NCBI GenBank assembly: GCA_049301135.1
Contig: JBAQKP010000065.1
Location: forward strand, 1 to 53,064
Length of the DNA stretch: 53,064 nt
Direction: 5' to 3'
DNA from: JAYXXU01 sp049301135
Lineage (GTDB): Bacteria; Pseudomonadota; Gammaproteobacteria; Pseudomonadales; Moraxellaceae
Part shown: positions 1 to 8,697 of the stretch, piece by piece
How positions within the stretch are numbered: position 1 is the first letter of the stretch
Layout: each line of letters opens with the position of its first letter
Position numbers and translations under genes: made by a program
The notes under the pieces: generated by a model
Databases searched by the model: none
Seen by the model: only the letters and a program-made list of their open reading frames with translations
What the model was told of the DNA's origin: nothing

Positions 1-76
1 ATGGCGAGTCTTCCAAGCACAAGGGCTTTTGCTTACTTTTGGCCTGTCAAAAGTGAGGCCAGCCGCAGGCATAAAA
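1..76. repeat. Dispersed intergenic repeat, copy 1 (partial)
   Basis: This stretch is almost identical to 6467-6542; only a few single-base differences are visible over about 76 bases. It contains a short inverted repeat (ACTTTTG at 35-41 and CAAAAGT at 48-54). It also contains the segment TTCCAAGCAC at 11-20, whose partner arm is visible upstream only in the second copy, so this copy probably runs off the left edge of the window. It lies beyond the 3' end of the M48 peptidase gene. The open reading frame that can be drawn through it is not credible as a gene. Confidence 0.8.
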
Positions 77-137
77 ACACAATCGAACCAGAAAATTGAT
101 CAGCTATCTCACATGCTTTGGCTTTTAAAAATCAAAC

Positions 138-1145
138 TTACTCCGCCATCGCCTGTACTGCTGCGATGCGCTCTGGCGTGCTGGGATGACTGTTTAGCAG
201 CGCCCATGCATCGTCTTCGCCATCACCATGCTGCTCAGCGAGTAGGTTTAAAAAATCAACAAAATGCTGCACCGGAATCTGTGCCGCTTGCAGTTGCGTC
301 ACCGCGTACTGATCAGCCTCGCGCTCAAAATCACGCGAGTAATTCAGCGACAATAGCGCCGCTGGTATCCCTGCCAACAAATCACTGCCATCACCCGTCA
401 CCCAGACCAAAATCAAGCTAATCCCAACACCTGAAATTGCCTGTTGCAGATTATGCTTGAGCACAATATGACCACGTTCATGCGCCATCACGGTAAGGAT
501 TTGCTGATCGTTTTTGGCCAGTGTGACCAACTCATCAGTCAGCACCATATGACCATTCGGTAGCGCAAACGCATTGGCACCGAGTGACCCACCCTTCACA
601 AAATCAATCTGCTTGGCCTGCTCGTCATCAAAATACTGTGCATATAAATCGCGCAGTTGCTGCTGACGGGCGCTAGACAACTGGCTTGGCTCGGTCATCT
701 GCTCAAGCTGCTCCTGCGCTTGATCACCCAGCGTACTTAAGCTGTGTTCAGGCAGTTGTGTGGCGATTTTTTCGGCCAAAAACGGCATGCCATACTGCGC
801 TGCCGACCAGACGAATGCCACCGCAACGACCAGACTCAGCACGATCAACAGCGGACTGCGTTCCAGCCGCCAGATCTGTTGTGAGCGCTTGGCACGTTGC
901 GGATACACCCACTCTGGAATGTCGTGACTCAGACACTCGATTCGCGCTTCATTCGGTAGCTCGATCACCAGCCGAATCTGCCCAACCGCACCGATCAACG
1001 TCATGTCCTGATAGGCATAGTCATAGTGCTGCCCATCGCAAGACACGCGCACGCCATGTTGATCTGGCAGCGGCGATAGCGCTGCCGCCAACGCCTGTGA
1101 ACGCCGACCATCATAGAACCGAATTGCTAAACGCTCATCTACCAT
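138..1145 (-). CDS. M48 family membrane-anchored metallopeptidase
   Basis: A predicted zinc metallopeptidase of about 335 residues. The N-terminal 95 residues are soluble. One hydrophobic segment follows at about residues 98-120, and then the M48 domain. The zinc motif HERGH is at residues 222-226, and a downstream FEREAD supplies the usual third ligand Glu. The family acts in membrane or periplasmic protein quality control; the substrate here is unknown. I chose the ATG at 1145 because GAGG lies six bases upstream; the longer frame would start at a TTG at 1151. It lies 24 bases downstream of the DUF898 gene on the same strand, so the two are probably one operon. Family assignment is secure, substrate is not. 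Confidence 0.85.
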   Translation of the reverse strand: MVDERLAIRFYDGRRSQALAAALSPLPDQHGVRVSCDGQHYDYAYQDMTLIGAVGQIRLVIELPNEARIECLSHDIPEWVYPQRAKRSQQIWRLERSPLLIVLSLVVAVAFVWSAAQYGMPFLAEKIATQLPEHSLSTLGDQAQEQLEQMTEPSQLSSARQQQLRDLYAQYFDDEQAKQIDFVKGGSLGANAFALPNGHMVLTDELVTLAKNDQQILTVMAHERGHIVLKHNLQQAISGVGISLILVWVTGDGSDLLAGIPAALLSLNYSRDFEREADQYAVTQLQAAQIPVQHFVDFLNLLAEQHGDGEDDAWALLNSHPSTPERIAAVQAMAE

Positions 1146-1169
1146 GCTCAACCTCTGTACGGTGTCAGG

Positions 1170-2219
1170 CTATAACGACACATCGATGTCCAAAATATCC
1201 GACAACTCCTCCGCAAACGCCGGATGGTCTTGCTGGGCGAGGCTCAGGATATAGTTCGGATCATCTTGCCAAACGATGCTTAACGATTCGATTTTATATT
1301 TGTGCAGTCGAATCGCCGCCCACGGAGATAGCAAACCAACGCTGACCGCGCGTGCCAGCCAGTTGGTCACCACAATCCACGCATAACGCCACTCGTTCAG
1401 GTCACAGGCAAACCTGCTATTACCAATCGAAATTTTCGACCACGTCACCCGATATAGCGAGCCTTGAATCAGTGGGATCAGTAGTACCGCAACTGGTGCG
1501 AGTAACAGCGCCAAAAGCGGAAACATAAACGCCAGTGCACCCAAAATCAGTGCCAAAATAATCGGAATCAAAATTGCAGCGTAGTACACGCCTGCGGTCG
1601 CATGTAACGCAAACGGCAACTGACCCACATGTAGATGCTCAAACTGATACTGCTTGTGCTTATAAAACGCATACGGAAACAACAGCCCCAGACTCAACAC
1701 GGTCAAGATCGTCCACCACAAATAGGTCTTGTAGGCGGCAGGATTCGTGCCTGCAAAATAAAAGCGGCTATTGCGGTATTTACTGTTACGCGCATTAAAC
1801 CGATAAGTCGCCCGCAGTAGCCACGGCAGCACCAACAAAATCAGTACCGGAAATGCCCACGCATAGTCAGGATTGATACTGGTCACACCCAGCGCACTGA
1901 TGTACACCACACCGGCGATGATGCGACCGAGCAAAATCTTGGTTGGAATACCGGTAAAATCAAAATTTTCGTGTTCCAGCCAGCTATTGCCATAAAAATA
2001 ACGCAAGCGGCGCACCTTTGCCCAAGGCGCATAAAAACCGATGGTCACGATGATCAGCAGGATATTGACGATCCAAATGCCAAAATATTCAGAAGAAGTC
2101 CCTGTAAACACAAAACGGCTGTTCTCGCCAAGCTGCACACTGGACGATGGCGCGGCGGGTGGCCAATCGGGTTGTAGATCAGGTTGAGTGGTGTCGATGG
2201 GTTTATCTAGGTTCATCAT
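1170..2219 (-). CDS. DUF898 (YjgN-type) polytopic inner membrane protein
   Basis: A protein of 349 residues with about six hydrophobic segments spread from residue 45 to 295. It carries repeated motifs of the form GFYAPWAKVR, YRFNARNSKYRNSRF and LLSPWAAIRLHKY, which are typical of DUF898/YjgN proteins. The repeated W-[TS]-K/R-I-x-x-GNSRF-like blocks suggest internal duplication. No biochemical function is established for the family. Genes of this type are often found directly upstream of an M48 peptidase, as here. Two adjacent ATG codons (2219 and 2216) could serve as start, and no strong ribosome binding site separates them. The upstream region 2220-2322 shows nothing else convincing. Confidence 0.8.
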   Translation of the reverse strand: MMNLDKPIDTTQPDLQPDWPPAAPSSSVQLGENSRFVFTGTSSEYFGIWIVNILLIIVTIGFYAPWAKVRRLRYFYGNSWLEHENFDFTGIPTKILLGRIIAGVVYISALGVTSINPDYAWAFPVLILLVLPWLLRATYRFNARNSKYRNSRFYFAGTNPAAYKTYLWWTILTVLSLGLLFPYAFYKHKQYQFEHLHVGQLPFALHATAGVYYAAILIPIILALILGALAFMFPLLALLLAPVAVLLIPLIQGSLYRVTWSKISIGNSRFACDLNEWRYAWIVVTNWLARAVSVGLLSPWAAIRLHKYKIESLSIVWQDDPNYILSLAQQDHPAFAEELSDILDIDVSL

Positions 2220-2322
2220 CGCATTTGTTCACGGTTGATATTTTAATCAGAGTATAGCGAAGGGTTGGGGCAAAAAGATTGCACTGGCTTAAAAAAGCTG
2301 CAAAAACGCTCGGTTATCCACC

Positions 2323-2691
2323 CTAGCTCACCTGAAGATTCAATCGTTTTAGCAGATACCAATGCAGCGTAATCATCGGTAACAGGAGTTGTGCCAGCTG
2401 GACATTGCGATTACTGGTATCCAACAATACAAACAAACCAATTGCAGCCATGATCCCCGCTGCGAGTCCAAAAACTGCCCAGCGTGGCGGTTGGGTGTGA
2501 TGTTTAATACTGAAAAAATAACGCCAGAGCGACAGTAATCCCCATACGCCCAACACACTCACCAACAGCAGCGACCATTCAAAAGGTGAAAACAGCAGCA
2601 CCACTGGAGCCAGCGCAAACGCCAAAATTGTCTGGAGTAAGACCACTAGACCCTCTACCATGATCAACCAGCGTGATGTGAAAAATCTCAT
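2323..2691 (-). CDS. Small polytopic membrane protein, unknown function
   Basis: A protein of 122 residues, not recognised as a named family. It is strongly hydrophobic, with about four membrane segments (near residues 10-30, 36-52, 70-90 and 95-112), and Arg/Lys-rich connecting loops. AAGG lies about eight bases before the ATG. It is on the same strand as the DUF898/M48 pair, with a 103-base gap, so it may be a separate unit. Alternative frames over the region code for shorter, unconvincing products. Function cannot be inferred. Confidence 0.6.
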   Translation of the reverse strand: MRFFTSRWLIMVEGLVVLLQTILAFALAPVVLLFSPFEWSLLLVSVLGVWGLLSLWRYFFSIKHHTQPPRWAVFGLAAGIMAAIGLFVLLDTSNRNVQLAQLLLPMITLHWYLLKRLNLQVS

Positions 2692-2948
2692 CCGATCTGC
2701 CTTACTCTCGGTTGACCAAAGATAGATATTGGAAAGTAAAAACTTATGATTGAACAGCCCTCTACCCCCCTATGTTCATAATTACATCTAAGGACTCGTC
2801 TGAAAGTGGAAAAAAAGTACATGAAGTGCGATGCAACAACACTTTTGTTCAGATACAATCCTAGATCAAAGAAAAACTCAACAGAGTAACTCGCTCATTG
2901 AATGCATCTTCGATCCACTCCAGCTTTAATGCTTAGAGGTTGCCCGTC

Positions 2949-3803
2949 TTGAATCCACAACCTAAAACAAAACTTGACGAGGTTTGCAGTCTGGTAGATC
3001 ACGCAGGCTTGAAGGAATTGAAGAGCTTTTGTTCTCACTCTAAAAAGCGTTTGGAAGTGCGTCGATCACTCGAGTCTTTGATTTATAAGAATTCGGACTC
3101 CACCCTATATTCTGAGGCGTGTATGGGGCTTGGAATTATTGCAAACTACGAAAACAAACACCAGCAAGCACTTGATTACTTTAAAGTAGCATATTCGATC
3201 AATCCTAGCGGCCGAGCCGAAGTCTCAAACTATGCTAAGGCGTTAGCGACAGCGGGCTTAATAGAGCAGGCTATAGATAAGTTCTACGAAGCATTTCAAC
3301 TGGGCTATCCATCAGATATGGATAATTTCAACCAACTAACAAGGGCTTGTCTTGACTTTGCCTATCCCGAGAAACTTACAAAAATGCTTGAGTTGGACTT
3401 AAGAAAAATGGATCCTGACTCCCTCAATTTACTTCAAATTCGCGCTAGTTTGTGTAACAACCTTGTGCAATTTCTCAACAAAAATTCAATTCCAACTGAG
3501 ATATATCGCGCATTACGCGTCAAACTTGAAACCCAAATTTATAGCAAAATCACTTTATCCACATTCATGAAATCTGTTTGCTTCCATGATATTGATCGAA
3601 ATACTTACTCGTTTGTTTTCAGGATAGGTTCAGTTAAACCGACTGACATTGCTGAAATAAATGATGAAATAGAAAATGCAACCTTGGACTGGCTTTATGA
3701 CCACGCCGCACAATCATCCCATGTTGAGGCACGAAGGATGCTAGGTCATCTAACATTTTACTGCATGCCACTCGATGAAGTAGGGAATCAGAATGCTAGC
3801 TGA
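2949..3803 (+). CDS. TPR-like helical repeat protein paired with a HEPN-like gene
   Basis: A protein of about 284 residues. The middle part reads as TPR-like helix pairs (for example the motif around GLGIIANYENKHQQAL, then AKALATAGLIEQAIDKFYEA). The C-terminal 100 residues do not match anything I recognise. The upstream AGAGG at 2935-2939 fits a TTG start at 2949 (nine-base spacing) better than the TTG at 2940, which it touches. The stop codon overlaps the following HEPN-like gene by 11 bases, so the two are translationally coupled. Base use is clearly more A+T-rich than in the surrounding genes, and the pair sits alone between minus-strand operons, as expected for acquired DNA. Function is unknown; partner or antitoxin of the HEPN protein is an inference. 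Confidence 0.7.
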   Translation: MNPQPKTKLDEVCSLVDHAGLKELKSFCSHSKKRLEVRRSLESLIYKNSDSTLYSEACMGLGIIANYENKHQQALDYFKVAYSINPSGRAEVSNYAKALATAGLIEQAIDKFYEAFQLGYPSDMDNFNQLTRACLDFAYPEKLTKMLELDLRKMDPDSLNLLQIRASLCNNLVQFLNKNSIPTEIYRALRVKLETQIYSKITLSTFMKSVCFHDIDRNTYSFVFRIGSVKPTDIAEINDEIENATLDWLYDHAAQSSHVEARRMLGHLTFYCMPLDEVGNQNAS

Positions 3804-4212
3804 AAATTTTAGCAATCTTGCTAAAAGCTTAGAGAATAACAAACAATCTCTGGCAGTCTGTGATGATGCATTAAGACGTACATGTATTGGTCGCTACTAC
3901 TACCACGTTTTCCATATAGTCAAGGAATGGCTAAGTGTTCAGTATCATGAGGTTTGGCTCAAATTTATGGGAAAAACTCATGAGCAGCTACGCCTCTGCT
4001 GTGAAGCATTGTCCTTAGACCTAGGCAATCGTGACTTTGAAAAACTTGGCCTAAAATTGAAAATGCTGCATGATTTAAGGGTGCGTGCTGATTACAAGCT
4101 CAATGACAAAGTTAGTGAAGGCGATCTAACAACAGTTAAAATCGAAAAGGATCGCGTTCTTGAGCTTGTTTATAAACTAAAGCAGCTCAAGCAACAAACG
4201 AACAAAGTATAG
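3793..4212 (+). CDS. HEPN-like all-helical protein, possible RNase toxin or effector
   Basis: A protein of 139 residues, all helical in appearance. Residues 28-44 contain R34-YYY-H-VF-H41, resembling the SRAYYAAFH-like helix of HEPN proteins (PF05168 type) and also fitting an R-x6-H spacing. A second block, LHDLRVRADYKLND near residues 95-108, matches the LR..ADY signature of the same fold. HEPN proteins are often RNases in toxin-antitoxin, abortive infection or CRISPR-linked systems; many are paired with a nucleotidyltransferase, which is absent here. The partner is instead the overlapping TPR-like gene upstream. It converges on ureC with a 133-base gap that has no clear terminator hairpin. 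Fold assignment is moderate; the activity is inferred. Confidence 0.65.
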   Translation: MLAENFSNLAKSLENNKQSLAVCDDALRRTCIGRYYYHVFHIVKEWLSVQYHEVWLKFMGKTHEQLRLCCEALSLDLGNRDFEKLGLKLKMLHDLRVRADYKLNDKVSEGDLTTVKIEKDRVLELVYKLKQLKQQTNKV

Positions 4213-4345
4213 GGTAAGGTCAAAAAATGATATGTTAGCTTTCTGAAGTCCCTATAAAAATAAGGCTAATAGTATTTATGGCACGTCAAAATTGACTCCT
4301 GCCAAAAAGGAAAGATTAAAAAGAAGTACATATTCCCCGATCACC

Positions 4346-6046
4346 TCAAAACAAAAAATACCGCTGTGCCAACGGCAGTACCTCAGCCGGTTCACAGGTC
4401 AAATGCACGCCGTCGGCTTTCACGATATAGGTTTCAGGATCGACCTCCATCACCGGCAGATAATCATTCAGTTTCATGTCTGACTTACGAATATTACGGG
4501 TGTTTTTGACCGCGCTGACGCGTTTTTTTAGCCCTAACTGTGCCGGAACACCCGCATCAATCGCCACTTGCGACATAAAGGTAATGCTTGAAATATGCGT
4601 CCCCTCGGCCAATGCACCAAACATCATCCGATAATGCACCGGCTGTGGCGTGGGAATCGAGGCATTGATATCGCCCATCGGTGCAGCAGCGATCATGCCG
4701 CCTTTGATGATCATCGACGGCTTAACTCCAAAAAATGCCGGTTTCCACAACACCAAATCAGCCAATTTACCCTCTTCGACCGAACCGACTTCATGCGCCA
4801 AACCATGCGTAATTGCAGGGTTAATCGTGTATTTGGCGATATAACGCTTAATCCGAAAGTTATCGTTTTGGCTATTGTCTTCGGGTAACGCGCCGCGCTG
4901 CACTTTCATTTTATGTGCGGTTTGCCACGTCCGAATAATCACCTCGCCGACCCGACCCATCGCCTGACTGTCGCTACTCATCATCGAAATCGCGCCCAAA
5001 TCCTGCAAAATATCCTCGGCGGCGATGGTTTCACGTCGAATCCGACTTTCCGCAAACGCCACATCCTCCGCAATCGCCGGATCAAGGTGATGACAGACCA
5101 TCAGCATATCGAGATGTTCGTCGATGGTGTTGATCGTATACGGACGGGTTGGATTGGTTGACGATGGCAGCACATTAGCTTGACCAATCGCCTTCAAAAT
5201 ATCCGGTGCATGGCCGCCGCCTGCGCCTTCGGTGTGATAGGTATGGATGGTGCGGTCTTTAAAGGCGTTTAAGGTCGCCTCCAAAAAACCCGCTTCGTTC
5301 AAGGTATCCGTATGAATCGCCACTTGCACATCATAGCGATCTGCCACGCTCAAGCAGTTGTCAATCGCGGCCGGTGTCGTGCCCCAATCTTCGTGCAGCT
5401 TTAGGCCGACCACACCGGCTTTGATTTGTTCTTCAATCGGTTGCGGCAGACTGATGTTGCCTTTACCGAGTAGGCCGATGTTCATCGGCAGACTATCAAT
5501 CGACTTTAAAATACTGGCAATGTGCCAAGGGCCGGGCGTCACGGTAGTTGCACTTGTACCTGCCGCAGGGCCTGTACCGCCGCCAATCATGGTGGTCACG
5601 CCGGACATCAGCGCGGTTTCGACTTGTTGCGGGCAGATCCAATGAATATGCGTATCGACCCCGCCTGCGGTCAGAATCTGCCCTTCACCCGCGATGACTT
5701 CGGTCGCTGCACCGAGCGGAATATCGACGTTCGGCTGAATATCAGGATTACCTGCTTTGCCGATTTTCCAGATACGGCCATTCTTGAGTCCGACGTCGGC
5801 TTTAATAATCCCCCACCAATCGACAATCAGCGCGTTGGTAATCACCGTGTCGGCGACTTGATCAGCGGGCAGTTGTGATTGTCCCATCCCGTCACGAATC
5901 ACTTTACCGCCGCCAAACTTGACCTCTTCGCCGTAGGTCGTGAGGTCTTGTTCGACCTGCAAAATCAAATCCGTGTCGGCCAGACGCACGCGGTCGCCGG
6001 TGGTTGGCCCAAACATTTCGCTATACGCACGGCGGGAGATTTTCAT
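4346..6046 (-). CDS. ureC: Urease alpha (catalytic) subunit
   Basis: A 566-residue protein of normal full length for UreC. It hydrolyses urea to ammonia and carbamate in the cytoplasm with a dinuclear nickel centre. The nickel ligands and catalytic residues are in place: HIH in DTHIHWI, the Lys to be carbamylated and the His in GLKLHEDWG, AIHTDT, YHTEGAGGGH, the flap segment MVCHHLD and the Asp in MSSDSQAMGR. GGAG lies five bases before the ATG. It is the last gene of ureD-ureA-ureB-ureC. The accessory genes ureE, ureF and ureG, which usually follow, are missing: the next DNA is the oppositely oriented TPR/HEPN pair. The enzyme would need these maturation proteins from elsewhere. Confidence 0.97.
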   Translation of the reverse strand: MKISRRAYSEMFGPTTGDRVRLADTDLILQVEQDLTTYGEEVKFGGGKVIRDGMGQSQLPADQVADTVITNALIVDWWGIIKADVGLKNGRIWKIGKAGNPDIQPNVDIPLGAATEVIAGEGQILTAGGVDTHIHWICPQQVETALMSGVTTMIGGGTGPAAGTSATTVTPGPWHIASILKSIDSLPMNIGLLGKGNISLPQPIEEQIKAGVVGLKLHEDWGTTPAAIDNCLSVADRYDVQVAIHTDTLNEAGFLEATLNAFKDRTIHTYHTEGAGGGHAPDILKAIGQANVLPSSTNPTRPYTINTIDEHLDMLMVCHHLDPAIAEDVAFAESRIRRETIAAEDILQDLGAISMMSSDSQAMGRVGEVIIRTWQTAHKMKVQRGALPEDNSQNDNFRIKRYIAKYTINPAITHGLAHEVGSVEEGKLADLVLWKPAFFGVKPSMIIKGGMIAAAPMGDINASIPTPQPVHYRMMFGALAEGTHISSITFMSQVAIDAGVPAQLGLKKRVSAVKNTRNIRKSDMKLNDYLPVMEVDPETYIVKADGVHLTCEPAEVLPLAQRYFLF

Positions 6047-6088
6047 GTGGACTCCTTATCAATAACAGCAAGTGGTGACAGTTTGGGC

Positions 6089-6400
6089 TTAGTCCAACTT
6101 TCCCATCACTCGACCAGCAAAACCATACACCTCACGCAATCCCGCTAAGGCAACCAGCTCCACTTGACGCACTTGGCCGGGTTCAAAGCGTACTGCCGTG
6201 CCTGCCGGAATATTCAGCCGCCAACCACGTGCGGCAGCGCGATCAAACTGCAAGCTGTCGTTGACTTCGTAAAAGTGAAAGTGCGAGCCGACCTGTACGG
6301 GTCGATCACCGAGATTGGTCACGTCCATCCGCTGCGTTTCTCGTCCAGCGTTGAGTTCAATCTCGCCAGCAGCGGGTAAAATTTCACCTATTTTCATCAT
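6089..6400 (-). CDS. ureB: Urease beta subunit
   Basis: A protein of 103 residues (or 102 from the second ATG at 6397), the usual length for a separate beta subunit. It contains the family signature GDRPVQVGSHFHFYEVN followed by FDRAAARGWRLNIPAGTAVRFEPG. It packs with UreA and UreC to form the urease heterotrimer. It lies 42 bases upstream of ureC. The gap to ureA upstream is unusually long (207 bases) and contains a dispersed repeat (see 6442-6542). Confidence 0.95.
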   Translation of the reverse strand: MMKIGEILPAAGEIELNAGRETQRMDVTNLGDRPVQVGSHFHFYEVNDSLQFDRAAARGWRLNIPAGTAVRFEPGQVRQVELVALAGLREVYGFAGRVMGKLD

Positions 6401-6441
6401 TCTGCACCCATAAAAGAACCTGCTAGAGACACAGGGACGGA

Positions 6442-6542
6442 GTGCTTGGAACTGTTTGAGCCATGGATGGCGAGTCTTCCAAGCACAGGGGATTTTGCTT
6501 ACTTTTGGCCTGTCAAAAGTGAGGCCAGCCGCAGGCGTAAAA
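6442..6542. repeat. Dispersed intergenic repeat, copy 2, hairpin-forming
   Basis: The segment 6467-6542 matches the left edge of the window (1-76). This copy is more complete: GTGCTTGGAA (6442-6451) pairs perfectly with TTCCAAGCAC (6477-6486). Inside it, GCCAT and ATGGC also pair. A second hairpin is formed by ACTTTTG (6501-6507) and CAAAAGT (6514-6520). It therefore behaves like a REP- or MITE-like non-coding element of about 100 bases. It separates ureA from ureB inside the urease operon and would be transcribed with it. The reading frame through it is a by-product. Confidence 0.75.
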
Positions 6543-6607
6543 CAAGGTTCAAACCATTTGCTGTAAAACCGACCTCGCTTAGACTAAGATTTTTTATCAA
6601 ATCAGTC

Positions 6608-6910
6608 CTAAACAATCGGCTGATGCACAGTCACCAGCTTTGTGCCATCAGGAAACGTCGCCTCCACCTGCACTTCATGAATCATCTCTGCGATGCCGTC
6701 CATCACATCATCCCGACTCAGCAACGTCGTGCCATAATGCATCAAATCCGCCACCGTCCGCCCATCACGCGCACCTTCCAACAACGCCGCCGAAATATAC
6801 GCCACCGCTTCAGGATAATTCAGCTTTAGACCACGCGCTTTACGCCGCTCTGCCACGAGGCCAGCGGTAAAAATCAACATCTTATCTTTTTCGGTTGGGG
6901 TCAGTTCCAT
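6608..6910 (-). CDS. ureA: Urease gamma subunit
   Basis: A protein of exactly 100 residues, the standard UreA length. It begins MELTPTEKDK and contains the family block RKARGLKLNYPEAVA followed by ARDGRTVADLM and a C-terminal VEATFPDGTKLV. It is a structural subunit of urease. It lies 93 bases downstream of ureD. The 207 bases after it hold a repeat element rather than a gene. Confidence 0.96.
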   Translation of the reverse strand: MELTPTEKDKMLIFTAGLVAERRKARGLKLNYPEAVAYISAALLEGARDGRTVADLMHYGTTLLSRDDVMDGIAEMIHEVQVEATFPDGTKLVTVHQPIV

Positions 6911-7003
6911 AGCCTCTACTCAATCAAACGCCATACAATCGCAATAGCAGCAGCACAGCTTAACCTTAATACACGCAGCAAAACAGCACAGTATTAAACC
7001 CAA

Positions 7004-7882
7004 TTACGTTCGCCAAATCCTTGGATAACACTCATCCAAATCAAACCACAAACGCCGCAACTTCGCCCGAATCCCCGCAAAACCATCAACCGCTTGGCGT
7101 GCATCATCACCCAGATAACGCGCCACCAGCAGATGCTCCAAGCGCGTGATATACAGCGGCATTTGCATCCGACTGATTAACTCGCGTATCTGTAAAATTT
7201 GCTCATCTAATAACGCCGTATCGCGCTGAGCCGGCGGCGGCATCGCCCACATCGCGCCCGTCACCGCATGACCGGCCATCCCCAATGGTGAGGCCAACCA
7301 GCGGTCAGAACCACGCACATCCAGCCGATCCTCCAGCAACAGCCGACCGTCCTGCCGAATCTGCACATGGTTGTGATAGCGGCCTTGCGTAAAGGTTTCG
7401 CCGCGTGATTGTCGCCCAAACACCAATACATCCCAACCGATAAAACTCGCCGACGCGGCCAAGTCAATCTGGGTTTGACTGCTGACTTGCGCGTGATCAA
7501 ACACCATCACTTCCAGCGGCAACCACTCCAAACAAGCCGACGCTGCCACCTGTAACTGAATCCTTTGCGTGGCTTGTCGTCCGTCACTGCCGTACCACTT
7601 GCCTGCACCCACCGTGGTGATCAGGCCATGCGCTGCCGCATCCACTGACACTTGGATCGACAGCGCATCACCACCAGCAATCCCTGCCGGTGGATGCAGC
7701 ATAATCGCATGACATTCGCCACGCCCCTGCTCTGGATAAAACGACTTCTGCACCCGCAGTGGCCCGATATGCCGCCGATGTTTTAAAATCGTGCGCTGTT
7801 CACTGCTGTCTGTCTGTTGTGTCGCAAAGCCCAACTCTAAACGCGCTTGCCATGCGCGGTGCGCTAAAATCTGAGCAGTCAA
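7004..7882 (-). CDS. ureD: Urease accessory protein UreD (UreH)
   Basis: A protein of 292 residues. UreD is the scaffold that binds apo-urease and, with UreF and UreG, guides nickel insertion. Recognisable blocks are GPLRVQKSFYPE, LHPPAGIAGGD near residue 55-75 and TTVGAGKWYGSDG. The start is a TTG at 7882: a stop codon lies directly before it in frame, and AGGTG sits just upstream. It is the first gene of the ure group, 92 bases after urtE on the same strand. No separate strong promoter is visible in that gap, so transcription from the urt operon is likely. It is the only maturation gene in this window. Confidence 0.93.
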   Translation of the reverse strand: MTAQILAHRAWQARLELGFATQQTDSSEQRTILKHRRHIGPLRVQKSFYPEQGRGECHAIMLHPPAGIAGGDALSIQVSVDAAAHGLITTVGAGKWYGSDGRQATQRIQLQVAASACLEWLPLEVMVFDHAQVSSQTQIDLAASASFIGWDVLVFGRQSRGETFTQGRYHNHVQIRQDGRLLLEDRLDVRGSDRWLASPLGMAGHAVTGAMWAMPPPAQRDTALLDEQILQIRELISRMQMPLYITRLEHLLVARYLGDDARQAVDGFAGIRAKLRRLWFDLDECYPRIWRT

Positions 7883-7974
7883 TCATCACCTAGCATAAAA
7901 TCAAATCAACCCAGAAAACATACACGGCAAACGCCCCACAGACCAAGCGTTAATATGTCAATTTATACAGGACT

Positions 7975-8673
7975 TTAAATCGCCACCATCTCACGCACAC
8001 CGTTATTGGGCATTTCCTCACCTGCTCCACTGGCGACCACTTCACCGCGTGACATCACCACATAACGATCCGCCAACTCTTCCGCAAAATCATAAAACTG
8101 TTCGACCAGCACAATCGCCATATTGCCTTCATCGGCCAGTTTACGGATCACTTTACCGATGTCCTTGATGATCGACGGCTGAATGCCCTCGGTTGGTTCA
8201 TCCAAGATCAACACGCGCGGTTCAGACGCCAGCGCCCGCGCAATCGCTAGCTGCTGCTGCTGCCCACCGGACAAGTCGCCGCCGCGTCGATGCTTCATTT
8301 CTTTTAAGACTGGAAACAGCTCATACAAATGCTCTGGCACGCGCCGCGCTTTGCCCGCTGAAAACCGCGCCATCCCAATCAGGATATTTTCTTCGACCGT
8401 CAACATCGAAAAAATCTCCCGACCTTGCGGCACATAGGCCAGACCCGCCCGCACGCGCTGCTCTGGTGACATTTTGCTGATGTCTTTGCCGTCGAGCAGC
8501 ACTTGGCCGCTTTTGATCGGCAGCAGTCCCATCAGGCATTTCAGCAAGGTGGTTTTACCGACCCCGTTACGCCCCAACACCACGGTGCACTCACCGACTG
8601 GCGCTTCGACTGACACATCACGCAAAATGTGACTGCCACCGTAATACTGATTTACCGCTTGGATCTGTAACAT
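7975..8673 (-). CDS. urtE: Urea ABC transporter ATP-binding protein UrtE
   Basis: A 232-residue ABC ATPase. Walker A is GRNGVGKTT, the signature is LSGGQQQQLAIARAL and Walker B is VLILDEPTEG. It resembles LivF-type ATPases and fits UrtE by position as the last urt gene. With UrtD it would drive urea uptake through UrtB/UrtC. It lies 25 bases downstream of urtD. Confidence 0.92.
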   Translation of the reverse strand: MLQIQAVNQYYGGSHILRDVSVEAPVGECTVVLGRNGVGKTTLLKCLMGLLPIKSGQVLLDGKDISKMSPEQRVRAGLAYVPQGREIFSMLTVEENILIGMARFSAGKARRVPEHLYELFPVLKEMKHRRGGDLSGGQQQQLAIARALASEPRVLILDEPTEGIQPSIIKDIGKVIRKLADEGNMAIVLVEQFYDFAEELADRYVVMSRGEVVASGAGEEMPNNGVREMVAI

Positions 8674-8697
8674 GCTGATTATCCTCTGTTCCTGACA

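Noticed and set aside
29..421. Plus-strand open frame over the repeat and the end of the M48 gene
   Set aside because: It runs through a non-coding repeat and then antisense to a well-supported peptidase; the translation has no domain-like pattern.
3793..4212. HEPN-like protein as part of a CRISPR type III or VI system
   Set aside because: No cas gene or repeat array is present, and the protein is a single small domain.
6446..6829. Open frame through the ureA-ureB gap
   Set aside because: It is read through the dispersed repeat and antisense to ureA; the same product-like text at the window start shows that it comes from the repeat.
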